64,000 nucleotides of DNA from Vigna angularis. Lineage: Eukaryota > Streptophyta > Magnoliopsida > Fabales > Fabaceae. Below the pieces are notes generated by a model, which was not told the origin of the DNA, searched no databases, and saw nothing but the letters and a program-made list of their open reading frames with translations. The stretch spans positions 10,908,501-10,972,500 of the forward strand of contig NC_068973.1 in NCBI RefSeq assembly GCF_016808095.1. Direction: 5' to 3'. The translations under genes were made by a program, and so were the position numbers. Of this stretch, positions 11,645 through 24,100 are shown piece by piece; positions within the stretch are counted from its first letter, which is position 1; every line of letters begins with the position of its first letter.

Positions 11645-12966
11645 GGTTTAAACCCTTGGATCTTCCTCGTATTTGTTGAGAAAATCTCAAGTGGATCCTC
11701 GTTTTTTAAAGTGTCAAAATTTGATTTATATATTTGTAAAATTGAGCAAAATAGGCCTTGTCTTAAGTTTTCACAGACGACATTAAGAAATGTTAAACTA
11801 TCATTATGTATTAAATTCAGTGATGATGTGTATTAAATTCAGTGGATGATGTATATTGAAAAGAGTCGCTGGTTTTGTGTCCCAAATCCCATTTTGATAC
11901 TCTCTCGACTTCCAATCAATAATCGAATTAGGGTTTTCAAAAAGTCTTTCCCTTTTTTCTTTGTTTGTGCCTCTTTGATTCCCCTTAGGAGCAATCACCT
12001 TAACAAGTATGTCCCTCTCCTCCGCTCATGCACGTTCGCCTCAGCCTTCACCCAACCGGCCGTCACGAGTTGCGGTCCAAGGCGTTGTTAGCACTGCTGT
12101 TCACTGTCAAAGGCATCGCCGGCCATGGCATCAGGTCCTCCCTTCTCCTTCTTCTCTTTGCGCGTGAGAGAGAAGCTTCATAAATCGACAAGCCCAGATC
12201 CAAATGGCTAGTCCTCAACAACGCATTCATAGCCCTGTTGTGATGGTACCCTTTCTGGCTGTTCGCCTAGTGGAAGAACTTGGAGGCCAGAACTTGAAAG
12301 GTTTAGGTTTGTGTTTGGGTGTGGAAGATGGGTTTATGGTTTGGCGATTGGAGAAAGAGGCCATCAAAGCTTGTTTAGAAAAAGCCATTGTGCTATAAAC
12401 AGAAAAAAATGGTTTTTGTCACAGTGTGGTGTGATTGCAGAATGGAAAACAATGGAGAAGGGATGGAAAAGTTGGAAGATGAAGTAGAAGAGGAGAAAAC
12501 AAAGAAAGATTGCAGCTTTTGAGCGTTGGAAGAGATGGGAGAGAGAAATTGGTGAGACAAAAGAAGAAGAAGAAGTTGATTTGAGGTGTGATGTGAGGTG
12601 GAGGAAGAGGCTTGTCGTGATCAAAGCTTTGATGAGAATTTTGTATGGGTCAAAGCTCCTTGGTTTAGTCTTTTGAGTAAGGATAAATATAAAAATTTTA
12701 TGTATCCACGTGGAATTATTTACTGTGTAACACATCACTCCTTCAATTTAATACATAATGTCACGTCATGTAAAAAAAATATAGCTCAGCATCTGACGTC
12801 GTCTGTGAAAACTTAACGGACAAGGCTTAATTGGTTCAATTTTTCAAATATTTGAATCAAATTGGCTTAATTTTACAAGTATATGGACCAAATTTTGACA
12901 ATTTCAAAAAGGAAGACCCACTTGAGATTTCCCTACAAATATAAGGACGATCCGAGGGTTTAAACC
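11645..12966. mobile_element. Mutator-like non-autonomous element A, 1322 bp, with cargo
   Basis: Terminal inverted repeats start GGTTTAAACCC at 11645 and mirror to GGGTTTAAACC ending at 12966. The inverted repeats run about 150-180 bp (roughly 11645-11795 and 12785-12966); the right arm carries an extra stretch of about 30 bp. The element is flanked by a perfect 9-bp target duplication, taattaaaa (11636-11644 and 12967-12975), the length expected for Mutator-type transposition. No transposase is encoded. The interior (about 11830-12740) is GC-richer and gene-like: it contains 'aattagggttttc', runs of tctc, ATG-headed frames and a possible donor at 'cttgaaag|gttta'. That suggests captured gene sequence, but I could not identify the source. 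Confidence 0.8.
12204..12398 (+). other. Open frame in the cargo of element A
   Basis: An ATG-started frame of 64 codons (MASPQQRIHSPVVMVPFLAV...) lies inside the Mutator-like element, with GC content above the flanks. No domain is recognised. It may be part of a captured exon or chance. A minus-strand frame (12364-12738) partly overlaps it and is equally anonymous. Confidence 0.2.
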
Positions 12967-12975
12967 TAATTAAAA

Positions 12976-13298
12976 AATTTAGAACACATGTCTGAATCCA
13001 AAATTATATTATAAAATGTCCAATCCATAGTATAGTTCAATATTTGAAAATATAATAAAGATAAAAATTATTCAAAATATATCTTTAAATTCTATAATTC
13101 AAAAATTCTATTGATACACAATTTAAACGTTTTAAACACGCCGGTAGGACTATAAAAAGAAAGTATATGGGATGGAGGAAAGAGTCTAACTATATAATGT
13201 GCATTATTCCCTATAAAATTTAAACCAATTTTCGTTTGACAAATATGGTAATGAACATGCTACAACAATATATCATAACACTTAAATTAAATTTCTTT

Positions 13299-13357
<59 letters not shown>

Positions 13358-14672
13358 GAAAAATAAATTTTTAATAAATTACAACAACATTAAGCTCACT
13401 TCTAGAATAAAAAATAGTAATAAATTAAAAAAATTTATAATATAAATGTATGTTTGTATAATGTTAAAGATTGGAGAAAATTAATTTAGTCTTCTTCCAT
13501 TCCTCCATAAAAGCATTAGTGTCGTGGAAAGTGTTGCATGATAGGATTATACTAAAATACAATTCAAAAGTCTTATTTTACACAAATATAATGATATTTG
13601 TTTAGTGATTTGAGTAAGTTGTAGTTGGGCATGATTTTGATAATAATATTTTGTGCTTATTCATTATTGAAATATGAATGAAATTAAAATTATGCGTTTG
13701 AGATGGTATTGATTATGTTTGTTGAGCATAAGCTTGTGGTTATTTTTATATTTCTAGACATAAAGTGCATACATTGTTTTAATTGTGATCAATTGTGACA
13801 CATTATTTGATAACTTTTGGAAGTCAAAGATTAAACCATGTGAGATTTGTACTCAGAGGCTAATTTCATCGATTGCTATCAATTTTGACTCACAAATGAT
13901 TTTGCTTGAGTTTTTCTGTTAATCATTCACTTACATGCTTATCTATGATTAATGCCATTTTTTTTCTTTTATTTGATGTTACTTATTGAGTCAAATAGGC
14001 ACCCTTGTTTTAATAAACCTTTGAGTCAAATAATTTTAAAGAAAATTTCTTAATTTTGAAACCTTGAGCTTTGTTGAAAAACTTTTGACCACCCTACTTT
14101 GAGTCGAGGGAGAAAAAAGTTCATAGTCATGACTATGATTCAAGTTTAGGGAAAGTTACTAAGGATATAAGGCAACATTAAGAATAATTTTGAAAGACTG
14201 GTGGTTCATGTGTATAACTATATATATTTTTAAAAAAATGTGAATAACAAATATTCTGGAACCAATATGATGTTTGGTTTCATTTGGTTTTCTATAGAAG
14301 GGAGTAGAATGTTAAATCATGAGTTGATTTTTTGCTCTCTTTGCTTAAAGTGCCCTTACTTTAAAAAAAATCCTTCTTATCCTAGCTACAATACAACACA
14401 TAAAAGTCTTTATGATGTTAACATGTTTGTTTCACTTATCTATTTTATGGTTTGTGTATGAAAAATAATTTGAAAATATCACTTTAAAATATAATACACC
14501 AAATATGTCAAAGCTTTTTATGACTGACATCATGGTTATCTTCCTAGGAGCCATTTGGCAAACAAATATTATTAACAATTCGGTAACATTTTAAGGAACG
14601 AGTATTTCAACACTTATTTTTGTTTTAGCTCCAAATGCATCCATCATTTTAAAAGGACCAAACATGATTACT
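12976..14672. other. AT-rich intergenic DNA with (AT)n tract
   Basis: AT-rich, with a microsatellite of about 54 bp of AT at 13301-13354. Open frames at 13236-13445 (crossing the microsatellite) and 14240-14461 have no recognisable features. No element boundaries seen. Confidence 0.5.
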
Positions 14673-14914
14673 TTTTATATAGGCTTAAATGCTTACTTGA
14701 TTCCTATGTTTAGTGGTGATTTTTAGTTTAGTATCCGGTTTTAAAAGTGTAGACACTGGGTCTCTATGTTATCAAAATTGTTTGACTTCAGTCCTATCCG
14801 TTTAACGGTATTAAAATTGATAATGTTGAAGTTACTGTGGAGCTGATCTGTGCAAGAAATGTTGACGTGATATTTAGTTGGCAAAAAATCAGTTAACTTA
14901 ACGTGGCAGCCAAT

Positions 14915-15019
14915 TACCCTATTCCTAATTAGTTTTTAAAGGGTCTATTCACCCTATTTAGTTTCAAAGGGTCTATTCATCCTATTTAGTTTCAAAGAGT
15001 CTATTCACCCTAATTAAAC
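14915..15019. repeat. 28-bp tandem repeat, about 3.5 copies
   Basis: Successive copies of 'gggtctattcaccctattta' plus 'gtttcaaa' at 14941, 14969 and 14997, with a degenerate partial copy before them. It lies between the left TIR of element C and the nested hAT element. Confidence 0.85.
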
Positions 15020-15078
15020 TCTAATTCAGAATATTCCTGATTTCTAATTTTCCCTAAATAAGGATTCAGGCTAAGAAC

Positions 15079-15766
15079 TAGTCCTGTCAAAATGGGTTGT
15101 AACCCGCAAGCCAACCTGGCTCACCACGGGTTTGAGCATGGTTGGGTTTGAAAAAAATGTAATTTTTTTTATGCGGGTTAGTTTTCAACCCGGCTCACTT
15201 AGAACCCGGCTCACCGAGTTGAACCTGTGGTGAGCCGGGTTGGCTCACCAACCCACCTAATTTAATTTAATTATTTATTATTTTGTGTTTCAATATTATT
15301 AGTTAGCAATTTTTTTATTATATTGTAGATAGTGATAAAGAAGAAGATGTTTCAAGAGAGAAAAATATTATAGATTTATCTATTCAAGACTCTAATATTA
15401 TAAATGGACAAGTGATACAAAAATTATCAATATTAAAAACTTATGTGTTCGTCTTTTGTACATGTTTTTGGATTACGCTTGGATTGTATAATATTTTTTT
15501 ATTTATTTTGAATTATCTTTGGAGTTTAACATCATTTTAGAGTGACATTTATTTATATTTGAATTAAAAAAAATTGTAATTTTTTTATTATAAAAAAATT
15601 ATAATTAAATGAGCTAGTAAGACAACCTGTTTAACCCACCAACCCATGGTGGGTTGAGCCGGGTTCGAATTTTTTCAGCTCGCTAATAAGTGAGCTGAGT
15701 TGGGTTGGCTCACTAAGTAACCAAGCCGTGGTGGGCTGAGCCGGGTTACCCGTTTTGACAGCTCTA
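15079..15766. mobile_element. Nested hAT-type non-autonomous element, 688 bp
   Basis: The left end TAGTCCTGTCAAAATGGGT and the inverted right end TAGAGCTGTCAAAACGGGT match at 16 of 19 positions. Flanking 8-bp duplications are ctaagaac (15071-15078) and ttaagaac (15767-15774), one mismatch apart. Both subterminal regions are packed with 'agccgggtt'/'aacccggct' words in both orientations. The ends and the 8-bp duplication fit the hAT superfamily. The AT-rich centre (about 15270-15600) has no convincing transposase frame. It is inserted in Mutator-like element C and so is younger than it. Confidence 0.8.
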
Positions 15767-16097
15767 TTAAGAACCCTAATGTAATATCAGAAACTTTTCC
15801 CAAGCGTGACTTCTTCTTCTCACAGATAGACCCAATCTTGGGTTGTCTTTGTGATCTCGCACAAATCAGGGAGGCTTTCTTCCTTTTCTTTTTCTGCGTT
15901 TCATGCTGGGACCTTTGGAGGTGACGACGATAGCATGGAGAGAGTGAGACCTCGAGGGCGTCTTCGTATTCTCTAGGTGGCTCGTGGCGGCGCTTTAGTC
16001 GTTCTTCCTCTTCTCCTTTCTTCTCAGTTCAGGTTCGTTTCGCGTAGGGAAGGGAGGCCGACGCGACTTCCTCTCCGCGGTGTGACGGTCCCCGTTT

Positions 16098-16280
16098 GTG
16101 GGGGTGGCAGTAGTGGCGTCACCGCAAGGTTTCGACTCTGACGACTTCGCAGCACAGAGGTTTGTGCTCACTATTGGCGCATCTAGTGATTTAGGGTTTC
16201 ATTTGGAGATTTTGGGGTTTTCTGTTCTTGTTTTCGATTCTGATTTTGGGGTTTTCAGTTTCTGTGTGAAGAACTCGTGA
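16098..16280 (+). other. Open frame in the GC-rich cargo of element C
   Basis: A 60-codon frame (MGVAVVASPQGFDSDDFAAQ...) lies in the GC-rich cargo. Its first codon is GTG, so it is not a confident start. No domain is recognised. The surrounding 15.9-16.6 kb reads like 5' UTR and first exon of a nuclear gene ('tttagggttt', CT-rich tracts), which is why I call it captured sequence, with low certainty about any protein. Confidence 0.2.
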
Positions 16281-16967
16281 TTCTAAGTGCATGAAGTTGG
16301 TGAGGATAGCGACGACGTCGCGTTTTTGGATTGGGTTTTCTCTGTTTTTCCTCTGCAGGTGGTGGCGCAGTGATTTAGGATCCTTGATTATGCGATTAGG
16401 GTTTTTGGAATTGGGAATTTGAGCACTTTGGGGATTTTGGTGTATTGGAATATGATTCCTGTAATTGTAGTTTTTTTCCCTTGAATAATTTAGTTTGAAA
16501 GGAAGGATTTTTGGTTTCTTGATTGTTCTTCATGAATTTTTATTTTTGCGTTTTGGGTTCCTTTGATTCGTGGATATGGGGTTTCATGGTGGTTGTTGGT
16601 GGTTGGCAAGTGACGTTAATGGAGGGCTGGCGAATGCCGCCATGGGGTCATAGTGGCAGCCAAAGTTTGAGTTACGTTAAATTATGAATATACATAAAAT
16701 CAGATAACGTGACAGTCAAAGTTTGGGTCACAGAACCACTCGTCCTCACTCATTTATGTCAACTAAATGCCACATCAACATTTCTTGCACAAATCAGCTC
16801 CACATTAACTTCAACACTATCAATTTTAACATCATTAAACAGATAGGATTGAAATCAAACAATTTTAATAACATAGGGACCCAATGTCTACACTTTTAAA
16901 ACCGGGTACTAAACTGAAAATTACCACTGAACATAGGGACCAAGTAAGCATTTAAGCCTTTTATATA

Positions 16968-18079
16968 CTATCCACTATACATGTGAACCTTCTTATCAAC
17001 TTATTTTAACCGACTATATGAAGACTAGTGATAATGTTAGATTAAAAAGGATTAATAAATAAATAATATTCTTTCTCCTTCTCCTAGTAATAGAAATTTT
17101 TGGTATGTAAACTTATGATGTAAAAATTATTGTAATGCATACCTCTCTTTTATCAAAATTCAAGTATAATATGATTATCTCTTAAATAATAATTAAATTA
17201 AATATATCACATAAGGGCAATGACATCTCACTACCTCCACTAATCTTTCCTTCAACAATTATCCCACTAAGAATTAAACTCGTGACCTTAACTTTGATAT
17301 AAATTGTTGGATAGAACGCTTACCATTAAACAAAAAAATATACTTGACAGTATGGACACAATTATTTACACTTAAAAATGTCACAGTTTAAGTGCCACAA
17401 GTCGGTGCCACAAGTCGATTGTAACTTGGATGTATCTAGTTTACATAATAGGATAATCGATGCATCCTGAAACATAACCTAGTTTAACAAATTCAAACAA
17501 TTTTGAAATTATCTTTTCTAAAATCTCTTTGAACATCTACATGACAAACTTATTAAATATTTGAATAACAAAATTTGGTGGTGATAGAAACAACAAGAAG
17601 CACTAAAAGATTATGAACACACAATATATAAAGTGAGAGATCAATGAAATAAATTTTATACTAGCTTACTTTATACACTAAGATGTACATCAATCTATTT
17701 AGTCACATTAGCTAAGCTCATACTATAATATCATATTACAAACACACAACCTCCACACTGAAAGTAAACTACACAATAATCAAAATCCTGAACCTTACAA
17801 GACTTGATTCAATAACTAGTGACACCAAATTATACAATACAAAAACACTAAAAATTAAATTAGAAATAAGAACAACATGACCTAAAATGAATTAAGCACA
17901 ATAAGAAAAAATAAACCAGGTGATATATTATGGTTTCTCTTTCAACCAATAAATTGATCACTAATTTTTCTAAAGAAAGGTCCAAGAAAAGATTTTTCAG
18001 CTTAGTTTGTACTCTCTCAAAAGGTAAATTCATTTAAAAAAGAATGATTTTAATTTAATGTAATATGGTTTTTAAATGA

Positions 18080-18131
<52 letters not shown>

Positions 18132-20110
18132 CATATTTGAGAGTTTTAACAAATTAGAAGACCTTTAATTGTTTAAAACAAAATCTTCAAAGAAAGCAAT
18201 CAAAATTTTTATAGGCTAAATCTATGTTTTAATATGTTAATATCACTTATAAGTGAAATTAATAAATTAACTTATCGTTCTAACAAACTAAAAGAAAATG
18301 ATCTAATATGTAAACTAAGTTAAGTGATTTTAACTGGTAAAAACTTGATTTAACATATTAAAAGAGATGGTTCAGAACATCTTATAGTTTGAAGTGATTC
18401 TAATGGATTAAAATGATAATCTAATTGATTAAAATGTTTCTAGTAATAATTCAAGACCAGTCAATAATATTTTAAATAACTAAAAACACCTTTTAATAAA
18501 TTAAAATATTGTCTATCACCAAGAAAAACTCTAATATATTTGGAGAAGCTTCCTATGTATAATATATGATAAAAAAAGAGAAAACTTATAATGATATCCT
18601 AATAAGCTAAATCAGCCTAAAACCATCAAAGTCTTCACGAGTCATTTCAAATCTTCAAAAATTTCAAGAGAATTCAAATGAATTCAAAAAAAAAAATAGT
18701 GGGATTCATCAAATATTTAAACTATAGATTCGACCAAACACTACGCCATACATGGAAAAATATATCTTTAAAAATTCTAAAAGTTCTTTCAATAAGTTTC
18801 TAAGTGAAAAATATCTATGTTTAATAATTATTTTGATATTTGTAACCTTCTATAGGAATACTTTTACAAATAATAATACAAAAGTTTATTTAGTTTGACT
18901 AAACCTAGATTTGGCATAAAGGCTACATCTCTAATATAACATTTTTCTATATCTTTGAGTCAGACATATTAATTACACATGTGACAAGAAAGTCTAAATT
19001 ATAACAATAATGTATATTACTTAACATTAATTAAATATATTCTTCAAAATTTTAATGAATATTTTTTATTCAAAACATATTTTAAAATTATAGAGTTAAT
19101 GTTTCATTCTCATAGGTGAAATATGTGTAAAAAATCACTATATATTAGTTTTGGTATCTTTATACGAGTATGGGTTTCATTATTACTCTATTGAAAATTC
19201 TTAAAAACACATTTCAATATATTAGTTAATTTCACAACTATATAAGTCACATCAAATAAGTATAACTTGTTAAATTAATTAGTATTTTACCTTAAAAAAG
19301 AAGTTCAAAATATGCTATTATTAAAAACATTCACATCATCTTGTAATTTTAAAAATAAATTGCAAAAATATTGAAAATAACAAATATACATGTAGTAAAA
19401 ATATCTAGACCGTTATGTATTACCTAAAAGAATATATTCAAAGATTATGATGAAACTATAAATTATAAATTTCTTAACTTAGATATATTATAAAAGTAAC
19501 CATTTAAATATCATTTAAAAAACAAAAGTGTGATTATTAGAGAACCTAACTTAGTTAGCGACATATTTCTCGTATTGAATTTGAAATATATGAAAGCAAA
19601 TGCACAAAATACACAATGGAGTGAAATTACTTATTCACTTAGTTTTAGACCAAATTTAAATAAGAACTCTTAAGAGTAACTACTTAGTTAATAAACAAAA
19701 ATATAGTATTATGATCATTGAGTAAAAGAAACAAAGAACAACTATCCCAAGTACATAGTTCATATAATTTTAAACAATAATAGACTAATTTAATAAATAA
19801 CAATGTACTTTCGATGAAGTCGATAATAATTTAATTTTAATAATATTAACATATACATTGACAATTATTTAAACATGGTAATAATGTGATGATTAAGAGT
19901 GATCTTAATTTAAACAAAAAAACTTAAAATAAAAATGTAACACTAAGATTAGTTTTTTAAATTTGGAGAATACAATATTCTTGTATATCATTTCTTTATA
20001 CCGATCCTCATACTCTTTTTTTCACATTTCACAACCCTATTTCTATACCTTGCTGAACTACACTAAACCATTGTACCCACCCACTTTTCTCCTCATTCTC
20101 TCTTTTCTCA
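16968..20110. other. AT-rich intergenic DNA with (AT)n tract
   Basis: About 3 kb of AT-rich sequence without coding features. An (AT)n microsatellite lies at 18085-18129. The stretch 18230-18520 repeats 'taattgattaaaa'-like words loosely. No TIR or LTR pair was found. Confidence 0.5.
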
Positions 20111-20499
20111 ATCTCTATTGAATCAAAAAGGAAAATAAACATGAATGAATGTGTTCCCGTTTTGATAAAGTTAAGATACTCTTATTGGTTATTACAATTT
20201 CTTTTGAGAAATTTCTTCTGTGGAGGCTGAAATCCATATTGGATGTGGCTGAAAGAGGTGTAAAGAGGGTATCACAAAATTTCCTGGGACAAACACAATA
20301 AAAAATGTATTGCTCACAGTAACAGGTGTTGGAACATCCCAAGACAACCTTAACTTGCTCTCATATCCTTCCATGTGGACTGTAGCACAGAAAATTACCC
20401 TTCTGCCCTTCTTAACCGGACCAATAACAGCACATTCAATAACCCACTAGAGATAAATTAGAAAAGAAAAAAAAAATGAAAAAAGAAAGAAAAGAAAGA

Positions 20500-21061
20500 A
20501 ACAAACAAAGAAACTGGTGTTTGTCAGCGAGAGAGATCAGAGAGAGAAAGTAAAAGTCAAATAAAAAGCAGTATATGGACCAGTCAATGCTGGTGACTCA
20601 CTTCCCAAGGCACCAATCTCCAGTCTCATTCTCCACACGTCGCCTCACCATCCTGTGACGTTATCATTCTCCCTGCCCGCACTGCCCGTTCTGCCCGACC
20701 CCTATTAGGTAAGTACCCAAGTACACCCTTCACCCCTTTACCCACACGCTTTCTTTCACTCTCTCTCTTCTATCTTCTTTCTCTCTCTAGATTGTCGCAT
20801 TTTCCCCCTTCCCACATCCAAAGGCGGCTCCCAATTCGTTCCTTCCTTCTCTCCATCGATTGTTCCTCTTTTGCATTTTTCTTCGGCTGGATCCGATTCT
20901 CCTAATTTCAATTTCCAGAACTCAGTCCTTTTTAGGGTTTCGTGGAAGCATGGTGGTAGAGTTAGGGTTTTGCACGGATCTAGGGTTTCGGTGGTTCTGA
21001 GGGCTTCGGGTGTGGAATTTGGAGGGGATTTGATGGTACGTGTTGGGGAAAATGCAAGGCT
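20500..21061 (+). promoter_or_regulatory. Promoter and 5' leader region of the SUO homologue
   Basis: The sequence upstream of the 21062 start is richer in GC and CT than the preceding 3 kb. It has a TGACGT (bZIP-type ACGT core) at 20656-20661 and a CT-rich tract at 20750-20790, typical of plant 5' leaders. No clear TATA box is seen. The transcription start cannot be placed from sequence. Confidence 0.4.
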
Positions 21062-21134
21062 ATGCATGGACGTGGAGGTGAGAAGGGCACTCGGCACATG
21101 TGGAAAGCTCCCACACTTGGCAACTCGTCTCTGA
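20950..21134 (+). promoter_or_regulatory. Cluster of upstream ORFs overlapping the SUO start
   Basis: Three ATG-initiated upstream frames precede the main ATG at 21062. One is complete at 20950-21000 (16 codons plus stop). Two overlap the main start out of frame: 21033-21134 (33 codons) and 21052-21081 (9 codons). If the mRNA starts upstream of about 20950, all three would be scanned first and could lower translation of the main frame. Confidence 0.4.
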
Positions 21135-24100
21135 ACGCCGATGTTTCTTCGTCTTCTTCTTCATCGTCAGTGAAGTCTTTCTTTAAGGTATTGTAATTGG
21201 GTCAGGATTGCGTGATAGGTTTCTGTTTCTTCTGTGTAAGGAAAAGCTGTACATGATTATGTATGTCTGACAGCACATATGTGTCTTAATATGGAAATAA
21301 AGTGTAGCTTTTTATGAGTGTGTTCTGTGTAAGTATGTGTCTAAGGTAGGATTAAGATGGAAAGTGCTGAATTTGGAACCAAAATGTGTTTAACCCTTTT
21401 CTAATAATCAAGAATTTATGATTAGATTTTTATTTATTTATTGGAGGATGTATACTTTTCAATTAGTATCTTTAAATGGAATGGATCATTTTTCTTGTCA
21501 TTACTACAAGAGGTTGATTTTAATTGTTCTAATCTCTAATGGAATAGATCATATTTCTTGCAATTTTTAATTTTTAATTGTAGCAAGCTTATGTAATTTT
21601 GATGTAGTAGTAGTAGTAGGAAGAAAAGAGGTCCAGATATTTTGCCAGCTATTGAAAGGACCTACAATGAGTTATGTAGTCAATTGAGGGGCTGATGATT
21701 TACATTTGGGGGGAATGGTTGATGTGAGCAAGGCTGGATTTGGGAGGCTGGCTGTGTGTGGGATTATATAAAGATTTTATAGATTTAGATACAGGTACAA
21801 TCTGTGTGAATCAGGATTGTGGTTTGTTAGGCTTATAACCAGGCAGAGAATATATATCCCTGATGAGTTTAGACTTGGGCCTTTTTTGTTACTGTAAAAG
21901 CTCTTTGAGCTCCTTTATAAATTTAATGAAATTATCTTAATTGAAATTCCATTCTTGGTTTAGGTGTCATACTGCTGTGCTTTAGACTTATTTGGGTGTT
22001 TAGTGGTGATTTCTTGGTTCTTTAATTAAATTTATTTTAATTCTAATGCGAAAGAAGAATGTGTACCTGTGAATATTCTTTTTAAGGGAGCAGCTGCCAA
22101 ATAAGTGTAAAATAAAATATTCAAAATACCTAATATGACTTATGTTAAATGCAAAGCACTGAGGCATTCTGTTTCTGTTGATTGAATTTTAATATTTCAC
22201 TAAGGATTCCCTGTCTTCTCAAATCATAGGACCGTCGCAAAATTAGTGTTGGTGAATGTGCTCTCTTCAAACCTTCTGAAGATCGCCCACCATATATTGG
22301 TATAATTCGTTATCTGACAATTGGCAAAGATAAAAAATTGAAGTTTGGTGTTAGTTGGCTCTATCGATCAATTGAAGTAAAACTCAGCAAGAGCGTGCCT
22401 TTGGAGGCTGCTCCAAACGAAATCTTCTACACCTTCCATAAGGATGAGATTGATGCTGAAGCTCTGCTCCATCCTTGTAAAGTTGCATTTCTTCCTAAGG
22501 GGGCAGAACTTCAACCAGGGATTTCTTCATTTTTGTGCAGGAGGGTTTATGACATTGCAAACAAGTGTTTATGGTGGTTAAATGATCAAGATTATATTAA
22601 TGTAAGTTTCTGCTCTCAGATGTTCCTGTATGTTATGAATTTTTTTGTCGTGCTCAGTCTTTTCCCAACTTATTTTGTCCTCATCATCCCAGGATTGTCA
22701 AGAAGAAGTAGATAAACTATTATACAGGAATTGTGTGGAAATGCATGCAACAGTGCAGCCAGGTGGCCGTTCTCCTAAGCCTATGAGTAGTCCAACTTCA
22801 ACATCTCAGTTAAAATCTGCTTCAGATAGTGTCCAGAATAGTACTTCTTCCTTTCCTTCTCACATTAAGGGGAGGAAAAGGGAAAGGGCAGATCAAGGCT
22901 CTGAGTCAGCCAAGCGAGAACGATCAATAAAAACTGAGGATGGGGATTCTGGTAATTTCAAGCATGATAACATTTTCAAGACAGAGATTGCAAAAATTAC
23001 TGAGAAGGGAGGGCTTGTTGATGGTGAAGGAGTTGAAAAATTAGTGCAGCTGATGGTTCCTGATAGAAATGAGAAGAAGATTGATTTAGCTAGCCGGTCA
23101 TTGCTTGCAGCTGTCGTTGCAGCAACAGATAAGTTAGATTGTCTTAGTCAGTTTGTGCAGCAAAGGGGTTTGCCTGTATTTGATGAATGGCTCCAAGAGG
23201 TCCATAAAGGGAAGATTGGCGACAGTGATAAATCTGCTGAGGAATTTCTGTTGGTATTGCTACGGGCACTTGATAAACTTCCAGTAAATCTTCAGGCTTT
23301 ACAAACATGCAACATTGGAAAATCTGTGAATCATTTGCGAAGTCACAAAAACGCTGAAATTCAGAGGAAAGCAAGAGGTTTAGTTGATACATGGAAGAAA
23401 CGAGTTGAAGCTGAAATGAATATAAATGATGCAAAGTCTGGTTCAGGTACCAATGTCCACTGGCCTGCCAAATCACGTCCTTCTGATGTTAGTCAAGGTG
23501 GGAATAGACATTCAGGTGCATCATCAGATGTTGCCATGAAGAGTTCAGTTACCCAGCTTTCTGCTTCCAAGACCACCTCTGTGAAGATTGTCCAGGGAGA
23601 GAATATTACTAGATCTGCATCAACATCTGCATTTCCAGGGCCTGCAAAATCAGTGCCGTCACCTGCAGCTGCGACTGCAAATTTAAAAGATGGGCAGCCT
23701 CGTATTGTTGCTGTCAATGGAGGTTCTGATCCTCCCATGGCAAATGCAAGGGATGAGAAAAGTTGTAGTTCTAGTCAATCTCACAACAACAGTCAATCTT
23801 GTTCTAGTGACCATGCTAAAACTGGAGGTCACTCAGTAAAGGAAGATGCCAGAAGCTCTACTGCAATGAGTGCCAATAAGATTTCTGGAGGCTCTTCACG
23901 GCATCGAAAATCCATTAATGGATTTTCAGGTTCATCTCCATCTGGGGGGCAAAGGGAAACCGGATCAAGCAGGAATTCCTCCATGCACAAAAATTTAACT
24001 TCAGAAAAAATATCTCAACCTGGATTAATGGATAAAGCAGTTGATGGAACTTCTCTTGAGGGCAATATTCCAAAGCTGATTGTTAAAATTCCAAATCAAG

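Larger units (their letters stand above)
14682..16958. mobile_element. Mutator-like non-autonomous element C, 2277 bp, GC-rich cargo and nested hAT
   Basis: It starts GGCTTAAATGC at 14682 and ends GCATTTAAGCC at 16958. Terminal inverted repeats of about 200 bp (14682-14883 and 16757-16958) match at roughly 85-90% by eye. The flanking 9-bp target duplication ttttatata is perfect (14673-14681 and 16959-16967). Inside are about 3.5 copies of a 28-bp tandem repeat (14915-15019), a nested hAT-type element (15079-15766) and a GC-rich gene-like block (about 15775-16680) with 'gtgacgacgatagcatgg' and 'gatttagggtttcatttgg'. No transposase frame is present, so it is non-autonomous. The cargo resembles a captured gene 5' region. 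Confidence 0.85.

Noticed and set aside
20115..20374. Two overlapping minus-strand frames upstream of SUO (MEGYESKLRLSWDVPTPV...).
   Set aside because: The peptide looks protein-like for a short stretch, but no family is recognised, no exon partner is seen and it lies next to the SUO promoter. Chance cannot be excluded.
22338..22715. Frame running from SUO exon 2 through the intron.
   Set aside because: It reads through a GT-AG intron (22602-22692). The spliced model restores conserved BAH-domain sequence.
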